DNA of 64,000 nt, from the NCBI RefSeq assembly GCF_014696675.1, contig NZ_JACJQN010000015.1, positions 1-64,000 on the forward strand. The letters run 5' to 3'. Of the stretch, positions 42,172-50,157 are shown in pieces (positions within the stretch are counted from its first letter, which is position 1; the number at the start of each line of letters is the position of its first letter). The notes beneath the pieces are model-generated. The model did no database searches, was not told the origin of the DNA, and saw nothing but the letters and a program-made list of their open reading frames with translations. This DNA comes from Phormidium tenue FACHB-1052. GTDB taxonomy: Bacteria; Cyanobacteriota; Cyanobacteriia; Phormidesmidales; Phormidesmidaceae. The position numbers and the translations under genes are program-made.

Positions 42172-43149
42172 ATGCCAAGCTTATATTTGGTTCCCTATAC
42201 AATCAGGATTAAGGATATAATTAATGGAAAATATATTAAACCTGGGGATCGAAATGAATGGGGTACAGACTTATTGGAAGTATTAAGTGCATATCTAGGT
42301 AATGACATTCCCACCTTGCCATTTAATCCAAAAGACAAAAATAAGAAAACTATTAGGTTAGAGTCATATACCCGAGAAGATAGAACGCTGTCGGGAATCT
42401 TAAAAGCTGGAGATTACGGTATTGAAGCAGATCTGCTTAATGTAGAAAATGATGAACCTACATACACGCGGCAAATGCTTGATGCTGAGCTTATACCTTA
42501 TTTCTTCATGGTCAAGATTCCTACAAACACGTCTACTGGGATAGCGATTTTCCAAAGACTTGGCAATAGAGGCTTCAAAGATATTTTCGAGAAGGACTTT
42601 AGCAGTCATTTTGAGGGTAAGTTCTCAGGCCAGTACAAAATAGAAATTAATCCTTTAGTGCCTAGAGAGATAGTTAAACGCTACCTTGAAAATAGAATTG
42701 TTAAAATAAGACTTATCAAGTATAGATTCCCTAAAGAGGTTTCAGACGTAGATCTAACTGGAATACCTGAAGAAGAGCAGGGAGAAGCTGAGTTTAGCTT
42801 AAAGGCTCATCGTAATCGAGATCTGCCAAAACCATTGCTTGACAGATTCCGTAACAACGTAGACAAATTCTTGGGTGAAGATGATGTTTCTGTAGGAAGT
42901 CTTCTTGAAATCAAGAATTTTCAGGATTTTCAAGCAGACAATGTAAAAGTAGAAGTTAGAATCGGCACAAAATATAGAACCATCGATTTGTCCAACATAG
43001 ATCACCTAAAGTTTTCTGAAGATGTTACAGACAAGGTAAGTACAAATCCTAAAACTGGTCATCCAGAGTTTTCTGAAATCAAAACTTCGGCAGAAGAATT
43101 CTTGACTGAATGTGCGGAAGCAATATGGGGTGAGGCCTCAAATGAGTGA
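42172..43149 (+). CDS. Hypothetical soluble protein paired with 4-TM protein (325 aa)
   Basis: Not recognised. AT-rich, without HIP1, unlike the plasmid backbone. It begins MPSLYLVPYTIRIKDIINGK and has a TRQMLDAELIPYFFMVKIPT segment and a mainly alpha/beta composition without membrane helices. Its stop overlaps the start of a 4-TM protein by 8 nt, so the two act as a unit. A soluble sensor/nuclease-like component plus a membrane effector is a common plan in phage-defence modules, and the next gene carries a HEPN-like motif. The defence role is inferred from context. Confidence 0.65.
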   Translation: MPSLYLVPYTIRIKDIINGKYIKPGDRNEWGTDLLEVLSAYLGNDIPTLPFNPKDKNKKTIRLESYTREDRTLSGILKAGDYGIEADLLNVENDEPTYTRQMLDAELIPYFFMVKIPTNTSTGIAIFQRLGNRGFKDIFEKDFSSHFEGKFSGQYKIEINPLVPREIVKRYLENRIVKIRLIKYRFPKEVSDVDLTGIPEEEQGEAEFSLKAHRNRDLPKPLLDRFRNNVDKFLGEDDVSVGSLLEIKNFQDFQADNVKVEVRIGTKYRTIDLSNIDHLKFSEDVTDKVSTNPKTGHPEFSEIKTSAEEFLTECAEAIWGEASNE

Positions 43150-43714
43150 CGCTTTTTCTAAAATAAATATTCTAAAAATTGTTACTGATCACGTTTCAAC
43201 GCTGAAGGATTTTGGTAGATCGAAAATTTCGAGATCCGATGTCTTTATTTTTTTTATTTTACCTTTCTTTTTGAGCGCACTACTGGTTTACTTTAAAGTA
43301 AACTTGAACAATGAATTGGCAAACTTATTGATAACTGTCTTTTCAATTTTTGCTGGTCTACTTTTCAATCTTCAAATTCTGATGTTTGATATTGTAGGTA
43401 AAGTTTCTGACGTTAAAGATTTGCCAAGCTCTCTTGTTAGCAGGCAAAGCCTCAGCAGGAGAATCTCGATTTTAGAAAGTGTTTCTCTAAATATTTCATT
43501 CGAGATTCTCCTGTGTATACTTGGTGTACTTGTTCTGGCAATCTCAACTCTCTCCAAAAGCTTAGCTTTCCAGATATTGTTTTCGCTCGTTGTCTTTTAC
43601 ATTGTCATTTTGTTTGCGTTAACCTTGGCAATGGTTCTCAAGCGAGTTCATGCGCTTCTCACTGATGAAATTGAAATTCAGAAGAGAAAAATCAAAAATA
43701 TAAATAACGCTTAA
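43142..43714 (+). CDS. Four-TM membrane protein (190 aa)
   Basis: ATG 43142 (MSDAFSKINILKIVTDHVST) is chosen because it overlaps the upstream stop; the longer frame from 43112 has no support. Hydrophobic segments: DVFIFFILPFFLSALLVYF, LLITVFSIFAGLLFNLQILM, ISFEILLCILGVLVLAIS, and ILFSLVVFYIVILFALTLAM. A basic/charged tail follows (DEIEIQKRKIKNINNA). Two pairs of TM helices separated by a Ser/Arg-rich loop fit a small membrane effector. AT-rich, no HIP1. Family unknown. Confidence 0.65.
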   Translation: MSDAFSKINILKIVTDHVSTLKDFGRSKISRSDVFIFFILPFFLSALLVYFKVNLNNELANLLITVFSIFAGLLFNLQILMFDIVGKVSDVKDLPSSLVSRQSLSRRISILESVSLNISFEILLCILGVLVLAISTLSKSLAFQILFSLVVFYIVILFALTLAMVLKRVHALLTDEIEIQKRKIKNINNA

Positions 43715-43747
43715 ATAACGAAAACTCTTATCCTACAGTCAGATTTT

Positions 43748-45571
43748 ATGCCTTTTATTATTGAAAGCATTCTTCCTCAAAGCCAACAGCTGATCTCAGT
43801 CAAGGTAGACGACGCTGTACAAACGGCGCTTGATTTTATGATTGAGCATGATTTTAGCCAGCTTATTGTTGTTGATTCTCAAGGTAAACTGGAGGGTCTT
43901 ATTACCAGTGATTCTATTCTAAAGGCGTTAAGCTTCTTTCAAGCGACTGTTGATCAACTCAAAGTTTCTCACGCCCTTATAAAAGTTAAAGACTACCGTA
44001 TAGATGATGATCTCTCCGAACTTCTTAAGAGGCTAAGAGATCTGAACGCAGTCCCAATTACTGATAAAGAGGGCTACCCAAAAGGCATTATCACCAGTTA
44101 CGACACTACTGAATACTTTCGCACCCGTGCGGAAGACATCATGCTGGCCGAAGATGTCGAGACTACCCTTCGTGACTTTATCGAATCCTTTTACAAAGGT
44201 TCTAACGATGATGTTGACGAACAAAAGCTCAACGAAGCTATAGAAGCCATTATGACATCAGGAAAAGATGTCGAGAAAAAGTTTCAAAAAGCCTTACAGC
44301 AATATTTAGGGCAATGCAGCCAAGGTCAGACTTCTATTGATAAAGATGTTGCAAAGCAGGTCTTTGAAAGGCATTTGTCTCAGCCCTCTCAGATTAAAAA
44401 ATTCTCAGAATTAACATTGTATGAATATATTCAGCTTTTCAGAAAAATCTGGGATCACTATCAAGAGAGCTTTAAGGGAATCGATTTAGCCGCAATCGAC
44501 AACCTCCTAGCTACTGCCCGAAGCACTCGTAATGCCATTGCACACTTCAGAGAGATAACTCCTCAACAAAGAGAACACCTCAAGTTTTGTGCTGACTTCC
44601 TTGATAGACACCGTCCCACTATCAGCACCCTTCATATTGAGACTGGGTATGCTGCGGGAATTGGTTCTCCTGTAACTATAACTATTGGTAACACTGTCAT
44701 TAGTAATAAAGTTATTGGTGATCAAGTTGCTGGCTTAATTAAGCAAATTCCCGACTTTTGGCAATCTATAACCGCCTCAACTCAGATGGATAGCGACGAG
44801 CCGTCTGAACTTGGCCCCCCTGCCGAAGAACTTGACCCTACTGACAGCCGCTATGCTCCTTTAGCCGTTTGGCTGCAAAATCAGGAATCGAACAAGCTTT
44901 CTCTATCCTTTGAAGAGATAGAAGCAATCATCCAAGATACTCTGCCTACCTCAGCTCGTAAGCATCGCAACTGGTGGGCCAACGATACCGTCAGCCATTC
45001 TCAATCACAGCAGTGGATTGAGGCAGGTTGGCGGGTTTCAAATGTCAACATTTCAGAAGAGAGGGTTATCTTCTCCCGTGTTGGCGAAAGGCAGATCGCC
45101 TATGTCAATTTCTTCAGTGCTCTTCGACCAAAATTGGAGTCAATTCCTAATTTGTCAGTTAAGCCAAGTACCAACGCCCAAGGACGGCACTGGTTTACCT
45201 TTGAGGTTTCAGCAGAGAACTACCCTGCCACTGTTCACGTTCTTTCCTTCGCTAGGAGTTCTAGGCTTCGTTTAGAGCTTTATATTGATGTAAATGATCG
45301 CGATCGTAACAAGCGCATTTTTGACTATCTCCAGGCTCAACACTTGGATATAGAAGCCGATTTTGGCGCTCCTTTGAGTTGGGAAAGACTCATTGGCCAA
45401 CGTAGCGCCAGAGTAGCGGTATATCGCGAAAATTCCTCTATTACCGACACCCCCGAACACCTGGAGGAGATGCAAACCTGGCTCATTGAAACCCTCCCCC
45501 GATTCTACAAAGCTCTAGCTCAACGATTTCAATCCGCACTACAGGCCACACAGGCACCCTCAGTCAACTAG
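43748..45571 (+). CDS. CBS-pair / HEPN-like / DUF4268-type fusion protein
   Basis: 607 aa. Two CBS domains at about 10-65 and 75-130 (LIVVDSQGKLEGLITSDSIL, VPITDKEGYPKGIITSYDTT) would bind adenine nucleotides. A helical domain at about 220-290 ends in STRNAIAHFREI with R-x4-H (R261, H266), the HEPN RNase signature. A middle part LSLSFEEIEAIIQDTLPTSA-RKHRNWWAND is a small domain seen in bacterial defence-type proteins. The end RLRLELYIDVNDRDRNKRIF-DYLQAQHLDIE-FGAPLSWERL resembles DUF4268. A nucleotide-sensing RNase is a reasonable inference. No restriction partner is adjacent. Confidence 0.75.
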   Translation: MPFIIESILPQSQQLISVKVDDAVQTALDFMIEHDFSQLIVVDSQGKLEGLITSDSILKALSFFQATVDQLKVSHALIKVKDYRIDDDLSELLKRLRDLNAVPITDKEGYPKGIITSYDTTEYFRTRAEDIMLAEDVETTLRDFIESFYKGSNDDVDEQKLNEAIEAIMTSGKDVEKKFQKALQQYLGQCSQGQTSIDKDVAKQVFERHLSQPSQIKKFSELTLYEYIQLFRKIWDHYQESFKGIDLAAIDNLLATARSTRNAIAHFREITPQQREHLKFCADFLDRHRPTISTLHIETGYAAGIGSPVTITIGNTVISNKVIGDQVAGLIKQIPDFWQSITASTQMDSDEPSELGPPAEELDPTDSRYAPLAVWLQNQESNKLSLSFEEIEAIIQDTLPTSARKHRNWWANDTVSHSQSQQWIEAGWRVSNVNISEERVIFSRVGERQIAYVNFFSALRPKLESIPNLSVKPSTNAQGRHWFTFEVSAENYPATVHVLSFARSSRLRLELYIDVNDRDRNKRIFDYLQAQHLDIEADFGAPLSWERLIGQRSARVAVYRENSSITDTPEHLEEMQTWLIETLPRFYKALAQRFQSALQATQAPSVN

Positions 45572-45596
45572 TCCTGTGTGATGAGACATGCAACCT

Positions 45597-46855
45597 CAGT
45601 AGATCGAAAACTCAAGCTGCCATAGGTAGATATACAGCCCGGACAAGTGGAAAATGTCGCTCAACCGCCTGGTGGATGAAGGACAGCATGGTTTTGAGCG
45701 GGAAGCGCTCTTGAAAGACCCGTCGCCCACCTCGTCGGGTCGCACTCACGGCCTGCCATAGCAGGTAAACCCAGAGATTCACCAGGATAAAGGCCAGAGC
45801 GATGTAGAGCAGCCGTAGCACGGGATTCTTGGTGGTGGAGCGGATACGGGCCTGGTTTTTGAGGCGATAACTGGTCTCAATACCGAAACGATAGCGGTAA
45901 TGGCGATGCACCTGCGACCACGCTACATTGGCCCGATAAACCACATAGAGCAGGTATTGAATGCCGTGATTCCCTTGAGCGCCGTTGCGGTAGCGACAGA
46001 TAATGACCATGGGGCAAGTCACCGAGCCATGGGTGGGGCTGCTCAGGGTGTAGACGGTTTGATAACTGCGTCGTCCTTTGCCAAGCGCACGGGTGCCACC
46101 CGTTTTGCCCCGGATAATGGCGGGCATGATGAACGGGAGCGTCAAGGCCATCAACCAGCGAATTACCGGCACACTGTAAAAGCCCCGGTCGAGATAGAGC
46201 CGCTCCACCTTTACGGTTAAGGGATTCATCGTGTCGAGTAGGCGGGTGATAATCGCCACCATAGTCTCTCCTCGCCGGACGGCATGGATAGCTAGGGTGA
46301 CCCGCCGATGGGCACGAATCACGTACACCGTCGCGTAGGCAAAAAAGGATGTAGTGCCTGCTTTAGCTTGAGACCGATAGATGTACGGCACTTCCGCCTC
46401 ACTCGGCTGACCGTAGTAGGGCAACAGATGCAGGTCGATGGCTAAGCGGTGACGATGATTCACGATGCCCGAAGGCAGATGGCTCTGGAGGGCCGCATTG
46501 AGTTGCTGCTCGACCATCACCATATCCTCAAATTTATCGAGGTGGTATCGTAGATCGTTGCCGGTGGGCACACCGGTCAGCTGTTGGGTCGCATGCTCAA
46601 TGCTGTCGTGATGGCTTGCAGCCCACAGCAACACTTCGTAGAGGGTCTCTGGCTGGCACTCTCCCTGCATCGTCACCGGCAGATGGGCTTTCAGGCACTC
46701 TAGGGCAGCACTCAAGGTCGCGTCGTCGGTCAACACTGGTGTAGAGGATACTGAAGGGGGGCAGGTTGTCATGGCTTTTCGTCCACTATCTTCTAGCCTG
46801 ACCCTACCCCTTTCCTAAGGATTTAGCCCCTGCCTCAATTCTTTGTGATCTACTG
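45597..46855. mobile_element. Intact 1259-bp IS with 5-bp target duplication AACCT
   Basis: Left end CAGTAGATCGAAAACTC, right end CTTTGTGATCTACTG (inverted). AACCT flanks it at 45592-45596 and 46856-46860. It carries one transposase gene on the minus strand. The right end matches both ends of the 187-bp MITE at 24717-24903. The intact duplication and open transposase suggest recent transposition. Confidence 0.92.
45612..46772 (-). CDS. Transposase of the IS (ISH3-like, IS4 superfamily)
   Basis: 386 aa, fills the IS. The DDE core is visible: RLAIDLHLLPYYGQPSEAEV (first Asp), VERLYLDRGFYSVPVIRWLM (second Asp) and YRYRFGIETSYRLKNQARIR (Glu, YREK-like block). The layout and the 5-bp duplication fit the ISH3 group known from archaea and cyanobacteria; the assignment is from memory of that pattern. 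Full length, so probably active. It inserted between the CBS-HEPN gene and an integrase remnant. Confidence 0.88.
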   Translation of the reverse strand: MTTCPPSVSSTPVLTDDATLSAALECLKAHLPVTMQGECQPETLYEVLLWAASHHDSIEHATQQLTGVPTGNDLRYHLDKFEDMVMVEQQLNAALQSHLPSGIVNHRHRLAIDLHLLPYYGQPSEAEVPYIYRSQAKAGTTSFFAYATVYVIRAHRRVTLAIHAVRRGETMVAIITRLLDTMNPLTVKVERLYLDRGFYSVPVIRWLMALTLPFIMPAIIRGKTGGTRALGKGRRSYQTVYTLSSPTHGSVTCPMVIICRYRNGAQGNHGIQYLLYVVYRANVAWSQVHRHYRYRFGIETSYRLKNQARIRSTTKNPVLRLLYIALAFILVNLWVYLLWQAVSATRRGGRRVFQERFPLKTMLSFIHQAVERHFPLVRAVYLPMAA

Positions 46856-46872
46856 AACCTTGCTGAAGTACC

Positions 46873-47025
46873 TACAGCACTGGCGGACCTGGGGCAACGC
46901 GGCTGGATAAGGCGGGGGTGAGGCTGAAGGCAATTCAAGTCCTGGGTGGCGTTGATGGCGGCGCTACAGCGGTATCTGGAGGTGTCGGGGGAGGAGAGGG
47001 TGAATGCGATCGCGCAGTTGTAGAG
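46873..47025 (+). pseudogene. Integrase C-terminal remnant with right direct repeat
   Basis: Frames read LDKAGVRLKAIQVLGG and, after a frame slip, MAALQRYLEVSGEERVNAIA-QL-stop, an integrase C-terminus with the catalytic Tyr. It includes the right copy of the 36-bp repeat (46967-47002). The upstream part of the gene is absent. Confidence 0.7.
46967..47002 (+). repeat. 36-bp direct repeat, right copy
   Basis: Identical to 42050-42085; here it encodes QRYLEVSGEERV of an integrase remnant. Segment between the copies: 4.9 kb with three cargo genes and one IS. Confidence 0.9.
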
Positions 47026-47183
47026 GCTAATCAGCATACCCTTATCTACAGACGTTCTGGCGATAGTACATCCATGGCTTACTGCCTCTTTCAGGGAAAC
47101 CCAAAGTATTATCGCCACAGGTGATCTCCCTCGACGTCAGCTCCTGCTGGAGGCTAGTTTAGAGCTTTAATGCAGGTTGAGCG

Positions 47184-47570
47184 ATGAAAGCAAGGATGAT
47201 ATCTCATGGCCTTTTGATTGGCGCGATCTCAGCTATCGCAATAGCAAAACCTTTGCTCGCTCAGAGTACCTACTATTGCACCGATGAAGACGATGAAGCT
47301 GATGTCATAGCCTACGCCGAAACGGGCTCAATCCCTGGGTTTGTGTATGGGCAAACGTCTGGCTCTACAGTCAATGTCCGCGATCGCCCGAGGTTTGAAG
47401 GGGTAGTAGTTGGGACTGTTAAAGTGGGCCAGCAGGTTTCGCTCTCTGCCCGTGTCTATTCAGTAGACTCAGTTCCTGGCATTGGGCCGGAGTGCAATCT
47501 TTGGTACCAAGTGGGGCAAGGATGGGTTCATGCTGAATTTATCCGCTTAGCTGAGTTTGTTCCTAGGTGA
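47184..47570 (+). CDS. Secreted SH3b-domain protein (128 aa)
   Basis: Signal peptide MKARMISHGLLIGAISAIAI followed by AKPLLAQS with a likely cleavage at LAQ-S. The mature part has one bacterial SH3-like fold: TSGSTVNVRDRPRFEGVVVG, TVKVGQQVSLSARVYS, then WYQVGQGWVHAEFIRL. Cys pairs (YYCTDE, PECNLW) may form a disulfide. Such domains bind cell-wall peptides. A HIP1 site (GCGATCGC) lies in the gene, so it belongs to the native background. A later ATG (residue 5) is a possible start. The role on the plasmid is unknown. Confidence 0.8.
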   Translation: MKARMISHGLLIGAISAIAIAKPLLAQSTYYCTDEDDEADVIAYAETGSIPGFVYGQTSGSTVNVRDRPRFEGVVVGTVKVGQQVSLSARVYSVDSVPGIGPECNLWYQVGQGWVHAEFIRLAEFVPR

Positions 47571-47760
47571 TGCAGGCGATTGCAGCTTAACACCAGCACC
47601 TCGATCGCCCTGGTCATGGCCACATAGAGCGACCGGGCCTCATCGGTCATATCGTTATAGCGGTTCGGCAGGTAGTCCACCATAGAGATGAATACCACCG
47701 GGAACTCTACTAGCCCCTTGCTCGCGTGCATCGTCATCAGCTTAATGCTTTTGGGGAATC
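47571..47760 (-). pseudogene. Remnant of a NERD-helicase C-terminus
   Basis: Minus-strand reading KSIKLMTMHASKGL, then FPVVFISMVDYLPNRYNDMT and DEARSLYVAMTRAIEVLVLS matches the end of the intact helicase gene at 50158-52038 (LMTMHASKGLEFPVVFIPGV and so on). One extra codon base pair set splits KGLVEF. Only about 60 codons remain. A shorter copy of the same region is at 53560-53630. Confidence 0.75.
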
Positions 47761-47870
47761 TGGTCTTTCCGTCGAAGTGTCACAAGATAAAACACGATCT
47801 GGCACATAAATACAGAAAATTTTATTGGCCAAGGCTAGATTTTGGGCAAGTTAGTTTATATCAAATAATT

Positions 47871-48116
47871 ATGATTATCAGAAATACAATTGTGATGACT
47901 GGTGCTGCTGTAGTTGGAGTTTCAGTACCATCTTTACTACTGTTAGGTGGGATGACTTTGTCACCCTGGGTCGGTGCTGCTGCTTTCACAAGTACTCTCG
48001 CAACTGGTAGCTTAACTATGATTGGGGGCTTACTAGGGCTCATACTCATCGGCGTTGTAGCAGCTCTCTTCGCTTACATTTTTCTTCAAGTTCAGCTTGC
48101 TTGGCTGCCTATTTAG
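47871..48116 (+). CDS. Small two-TM hydrophobic protein (81 aa)
   Basis: ATG 47871 (MIIRNTIVMTGAAVVGVSVP) is preferred over the longer frame from 47688, which overlaps helicase debris. Two Gly/Ala/Leu-rich hydrophobic segments (GAAVVGVSVPSLLLLGGMTL; LTMIGGLLGLILIGVVAALF-AYIFL) fill most of it. It precedes the YaaW-like and LRAT-like genes on the same strand, separated by the 40-bp palindrome. Its function is unknown; a membrane-active small protein is possible. Confidence 0.5.
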   Translation: MIIRNTIVMTGAAVVGVSVPSLLLLGGMTLSPWVGAAAFTSTLATGSLTMIGGLLGLILIGVVAALFAYIFLQVQLAWLPI

Positions 48117-48190
48117 TTCAAGAGATTTCACGAAGGCTACTATATAAAGGCTTGAACAATTTCTCTCAATTCTGTCGCTGATGCAGACAG

Positions 48191-48230
48191 CTCATGCCAG
48201 AACAGGAATATATTCCTGTTCTGGCATGAG
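48191..48230. repeat. Perfect 40-bp palindrome
   Basis: CTCATGCCAGAACAGGAATA (48191-48210) is followed directly by its exact reverse complement (48211-48230), no loop. After 6 nt comes T7 and then the ATG of the YaaW-like gene (48243). It could be a terminator for the small TM gene, an operator, or a recombinase site; the centre AGGAATATATTCCT resembles resolvase target centres in type but not in sequence of the arms. Confidence 0.85.
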
Positions 48231-48242
48231 GCTAATTTTTTT

Positions 48243-48911
48243 ATGGCGCTGCATGAGTTCAGAAAAATTGTTAAAAGGGCTACCCGTGAGCAGCGCCACA
48301 ATTTAGGAGAGTTAACTAGTTCAGGCTTTGGTAGCGATCCTGATACCCTGTGTAACCATATCCGCTATCTTAGGGCAGGCAGCATTGGACAACTGTTTTG
48401 GGATGAATCCTGGAAGCAGGTTGTCACCGATGTTGCGGATCATGTAGGTATAGACTGGCTTGCGCTCCTAAATGGGCGACGTTGGAAGCATCTTAAAACC
48501 GACGAAATTGAAACAGCTATAGTTGCCAAGGTGTTTCAGGATATGTTCGACCGACTAACCCCAGAGCAGCGAGAGCAGGTGGTGTTGGAGATGAAGCGCA
48601 GCAGTGATGATCCTAACTTCACCGGCTTATTACTGACGGGTGGGGCGCTAGCGGCTGCCAGGGCTAGTGGATTTGGGGTGTACCTCATAGCCAGCACCAT
48701 ACTTGGGGGGCTTACCAGCACCCTGGGCATTACCTTGCCCTTCGCGGCTTACATGGGTATGAGTCAGGTGATTGCCCTGACAATTGGCCCAGTGGGCTGG
48801 CTGGCTTTGTTTGGTGGGCTGGCTTTCACCTTGAACCAGCCCAACTGGCAGCGTTTGACTCTGGGTGTTGTCTATGTGTCAGTGATTCGGAATACTCCTG
48901 CTAGAGGGTAA
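48243..48911 (+). CDS. YaaW / UPF0174 (DUF3944-like) family protein
   Basis: 222 aa. The N-terminal soluble part has RKIVKRATREQRHNLGELTS, DTLCNHIRYLRAGSIGQLFW and LDRLTPEQREQVVLEM-like helices typical of YaaW/UPF0174. The C-terminal half has two or three Gly/Ala-rich hydrophobic segments (LLLTGGALAAARASGFGVYL, ILGGLTSTLGITLPFAAYMG, VIALTIGPVGWLALFGGLAF). The biochemical role of the family is not established; membrane action is likely. It is 4 nt upstream of the LRAT-like gene, so the pair is an operon. Confidence 0.75.
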   Translation: MALHEFRKIVKRATREQRHNLGELTSSGFGSDPDTLCNHIRYLRAGSIGQLFWDESWKQVVTDVADHVGIDWLALLNGRRWKHLKTDEIETAIVAKVFQDMFDRLTPEQREQVVLEMKRSSDDPNFTGLLLTGGALAAARASGFGVYLIASTILGGLTSTLGITLPFAAYMGMSQVIALTIGPVGWLALFGGLAFTLNQPNWQRLTLGVVYVSVIRNTPARG

Positions 48912-48915
48912 TGTT

Positions 48916-49401
48916 ATGGGCTTTCAACTGGGCGGGACCAATGTACTCCGGGTCTGTAAGATGCCGATTCAATCCCTGGCTGGTCTGGCCGATCACTACT
49001 TTCTTAGCGAGACGGGCCGCTTTGATAACTCCCTTGGTTGGGGGCCGGAAGGCTTAGAACTAAAGGGCATAGTTAAGGTCACAGAATTGCAACTGGAACG
49101 AGTTGAGCAGTTCATGGCAGCTGCTCAATACAGCATTGCTGTCAACAACTGCGAACACTTTGCGAACTACGTGCTCTATGGAATTAACCTCTCCTCCCAG
49201 CAGCACACATGGTGGAAAGATCTAGGGGCTGAGGTGATCAGCAGATTACAGCTAACCCAGGGGCGAGGGGCGAACTATCAGACCTTCATGCGACAGCAGG
49301 TGGCTGAACTTTTGAATGAGAATCTACGCCAGGAGCATATCAAACGGGCGAATCAGGAGCGTATAGATTTTTGGAAAGCCCGAGGGGTTGATGTTAAATA
49401 G
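48916..49401 (+). CDS. LRAT-like NlpC/P60-superfamily protein
   Basis: 161 aa. The motif NNCEHFANYVLYG (C79, H81) is the catalytic Cys block of LRAT-type circularly permuted NlpC/P60 enzymes, and H27 in LADHYFL can be the partner His. Such enzymes are acyltransferases or thiol hydrolases acting on lipids or peptides at membranes. The C-terminal helix is highly charged (ENLRQEHIKRANQERIDFWK). Pairing with a YaaW-type membrane protein suggests a membrane-targeting module. The function in this plasmid is unknown; the family is known in conflict systems. Confidence 0.75.
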   Translation: MGFQLGGTNVLRVCKMPIQSLAGLADHYFLSETGRFDNSLGWGPEGLELKGIVKVTELQLERVEQFMAAAQYSIAVNNCEHFANYVLYGINLSSQQHTWWKDLGAEVISRLQLTQGRGANYQTFMRQQVAELLNENLRQEHIKRANQERIDFWKARGVDVK

Positions 49402-49522
49402 AATATTGGAATGTAGCGAGCTTTCCAATTGTAGGTGAGTAGAAGATAGGGTTTAATAACTCAAAACGTTAATTTGTTATTTATCTGTTTAGAATAAAAT
49501 CCGGGATACATATTTCATCTTT

Positions 49523-50134
49523 ATGTTTACAGATATCAGTCTAGAATATGATTCATCCAAAATTCAATTCCAAGATTTTGATCTCAAAGGGGTACTTGAT
49601 GAAATAAACACTGTTGCTTTTATTGAAAGAATCCTCCCAGACGGGGAATTGGAAGAAGTTGTTAATGTTAACAAAATCTTGCCTAAAGAAGTTTGGAAAC
49701 AAAACTGCCATGGTGTTACAAGTGAGTTAATCAAATATAGGTCAGACCTGCAAATGGTCTACGGCTACCTCATGATTGGGAAAGTTCCAATCAATTTAAC
49801 TCCCCCTTATCTAGTAGTTGATGAGTTTTCTGATTTAATGATTAAACACAATGAGGAAAAAGGACTCAAGTCAGAAGCTAATAGAATTCGCGAAAATACT
49901 TGGGAAATGAAGATCGACGAAGAAAATAATCAAGTCATGCTCAGGTTGCGTCATCACTCCGTAGTTCAAGATGAAAGGGGAAATCTTATTGAATGCCTGT
50001 ACGATAAGTATCCTTTAAATAGTGAGAAGAAGTATGAATATGGTTATGTGTTTCTTCCTCACGCCTCAGCTGAGTTCCTTGCCAATAAATCAGCTATATC
50101 ACCTTGCAATCTTGTGATCTCCTGTAGCATGTAG
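49523..50134 (+). CDS. Hypothetical protein (203 aa), AT-rich
   Basis: Begins MFTDISLEYDSSKIQFQDFD. Contains KQNCHGVTSELIKYRSDLQM, VYGYLMIGKVPINLTPPYLV and EYGYVFLPHASAEFLANKSA. Mixed alpha/beta composition, no membrane segment. Low GC and no HIP1, as for the defence-like genes upstream. It converges on the NERD-helicase gene with 23 bp between stops. Not recognised; could be an immunity or defence accessory protein but nothing in the sequence proves it. Confidence 0.55.
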   Translation: MFTDISLEYDSSKIQFQDFDLKGVLDEINTVAFIERILPDGELEEVVNVNKILPKEVWKQNCHGVTSELIKYRSDLQMVYGYLMIGKVPINLTPPYLVVDEFSDLMIKHNEEKGLKSEANRIRENTWEMKIDEENNQVMLRLRHHSVVQDERGNLIECLYDKYPLNSEKKYEYGYVFLPHASAEFLANKSAISPCNLVISCSM

Positions 50135-50157
50135 TTTTGAGGTCTTTCAGAGAAAAT

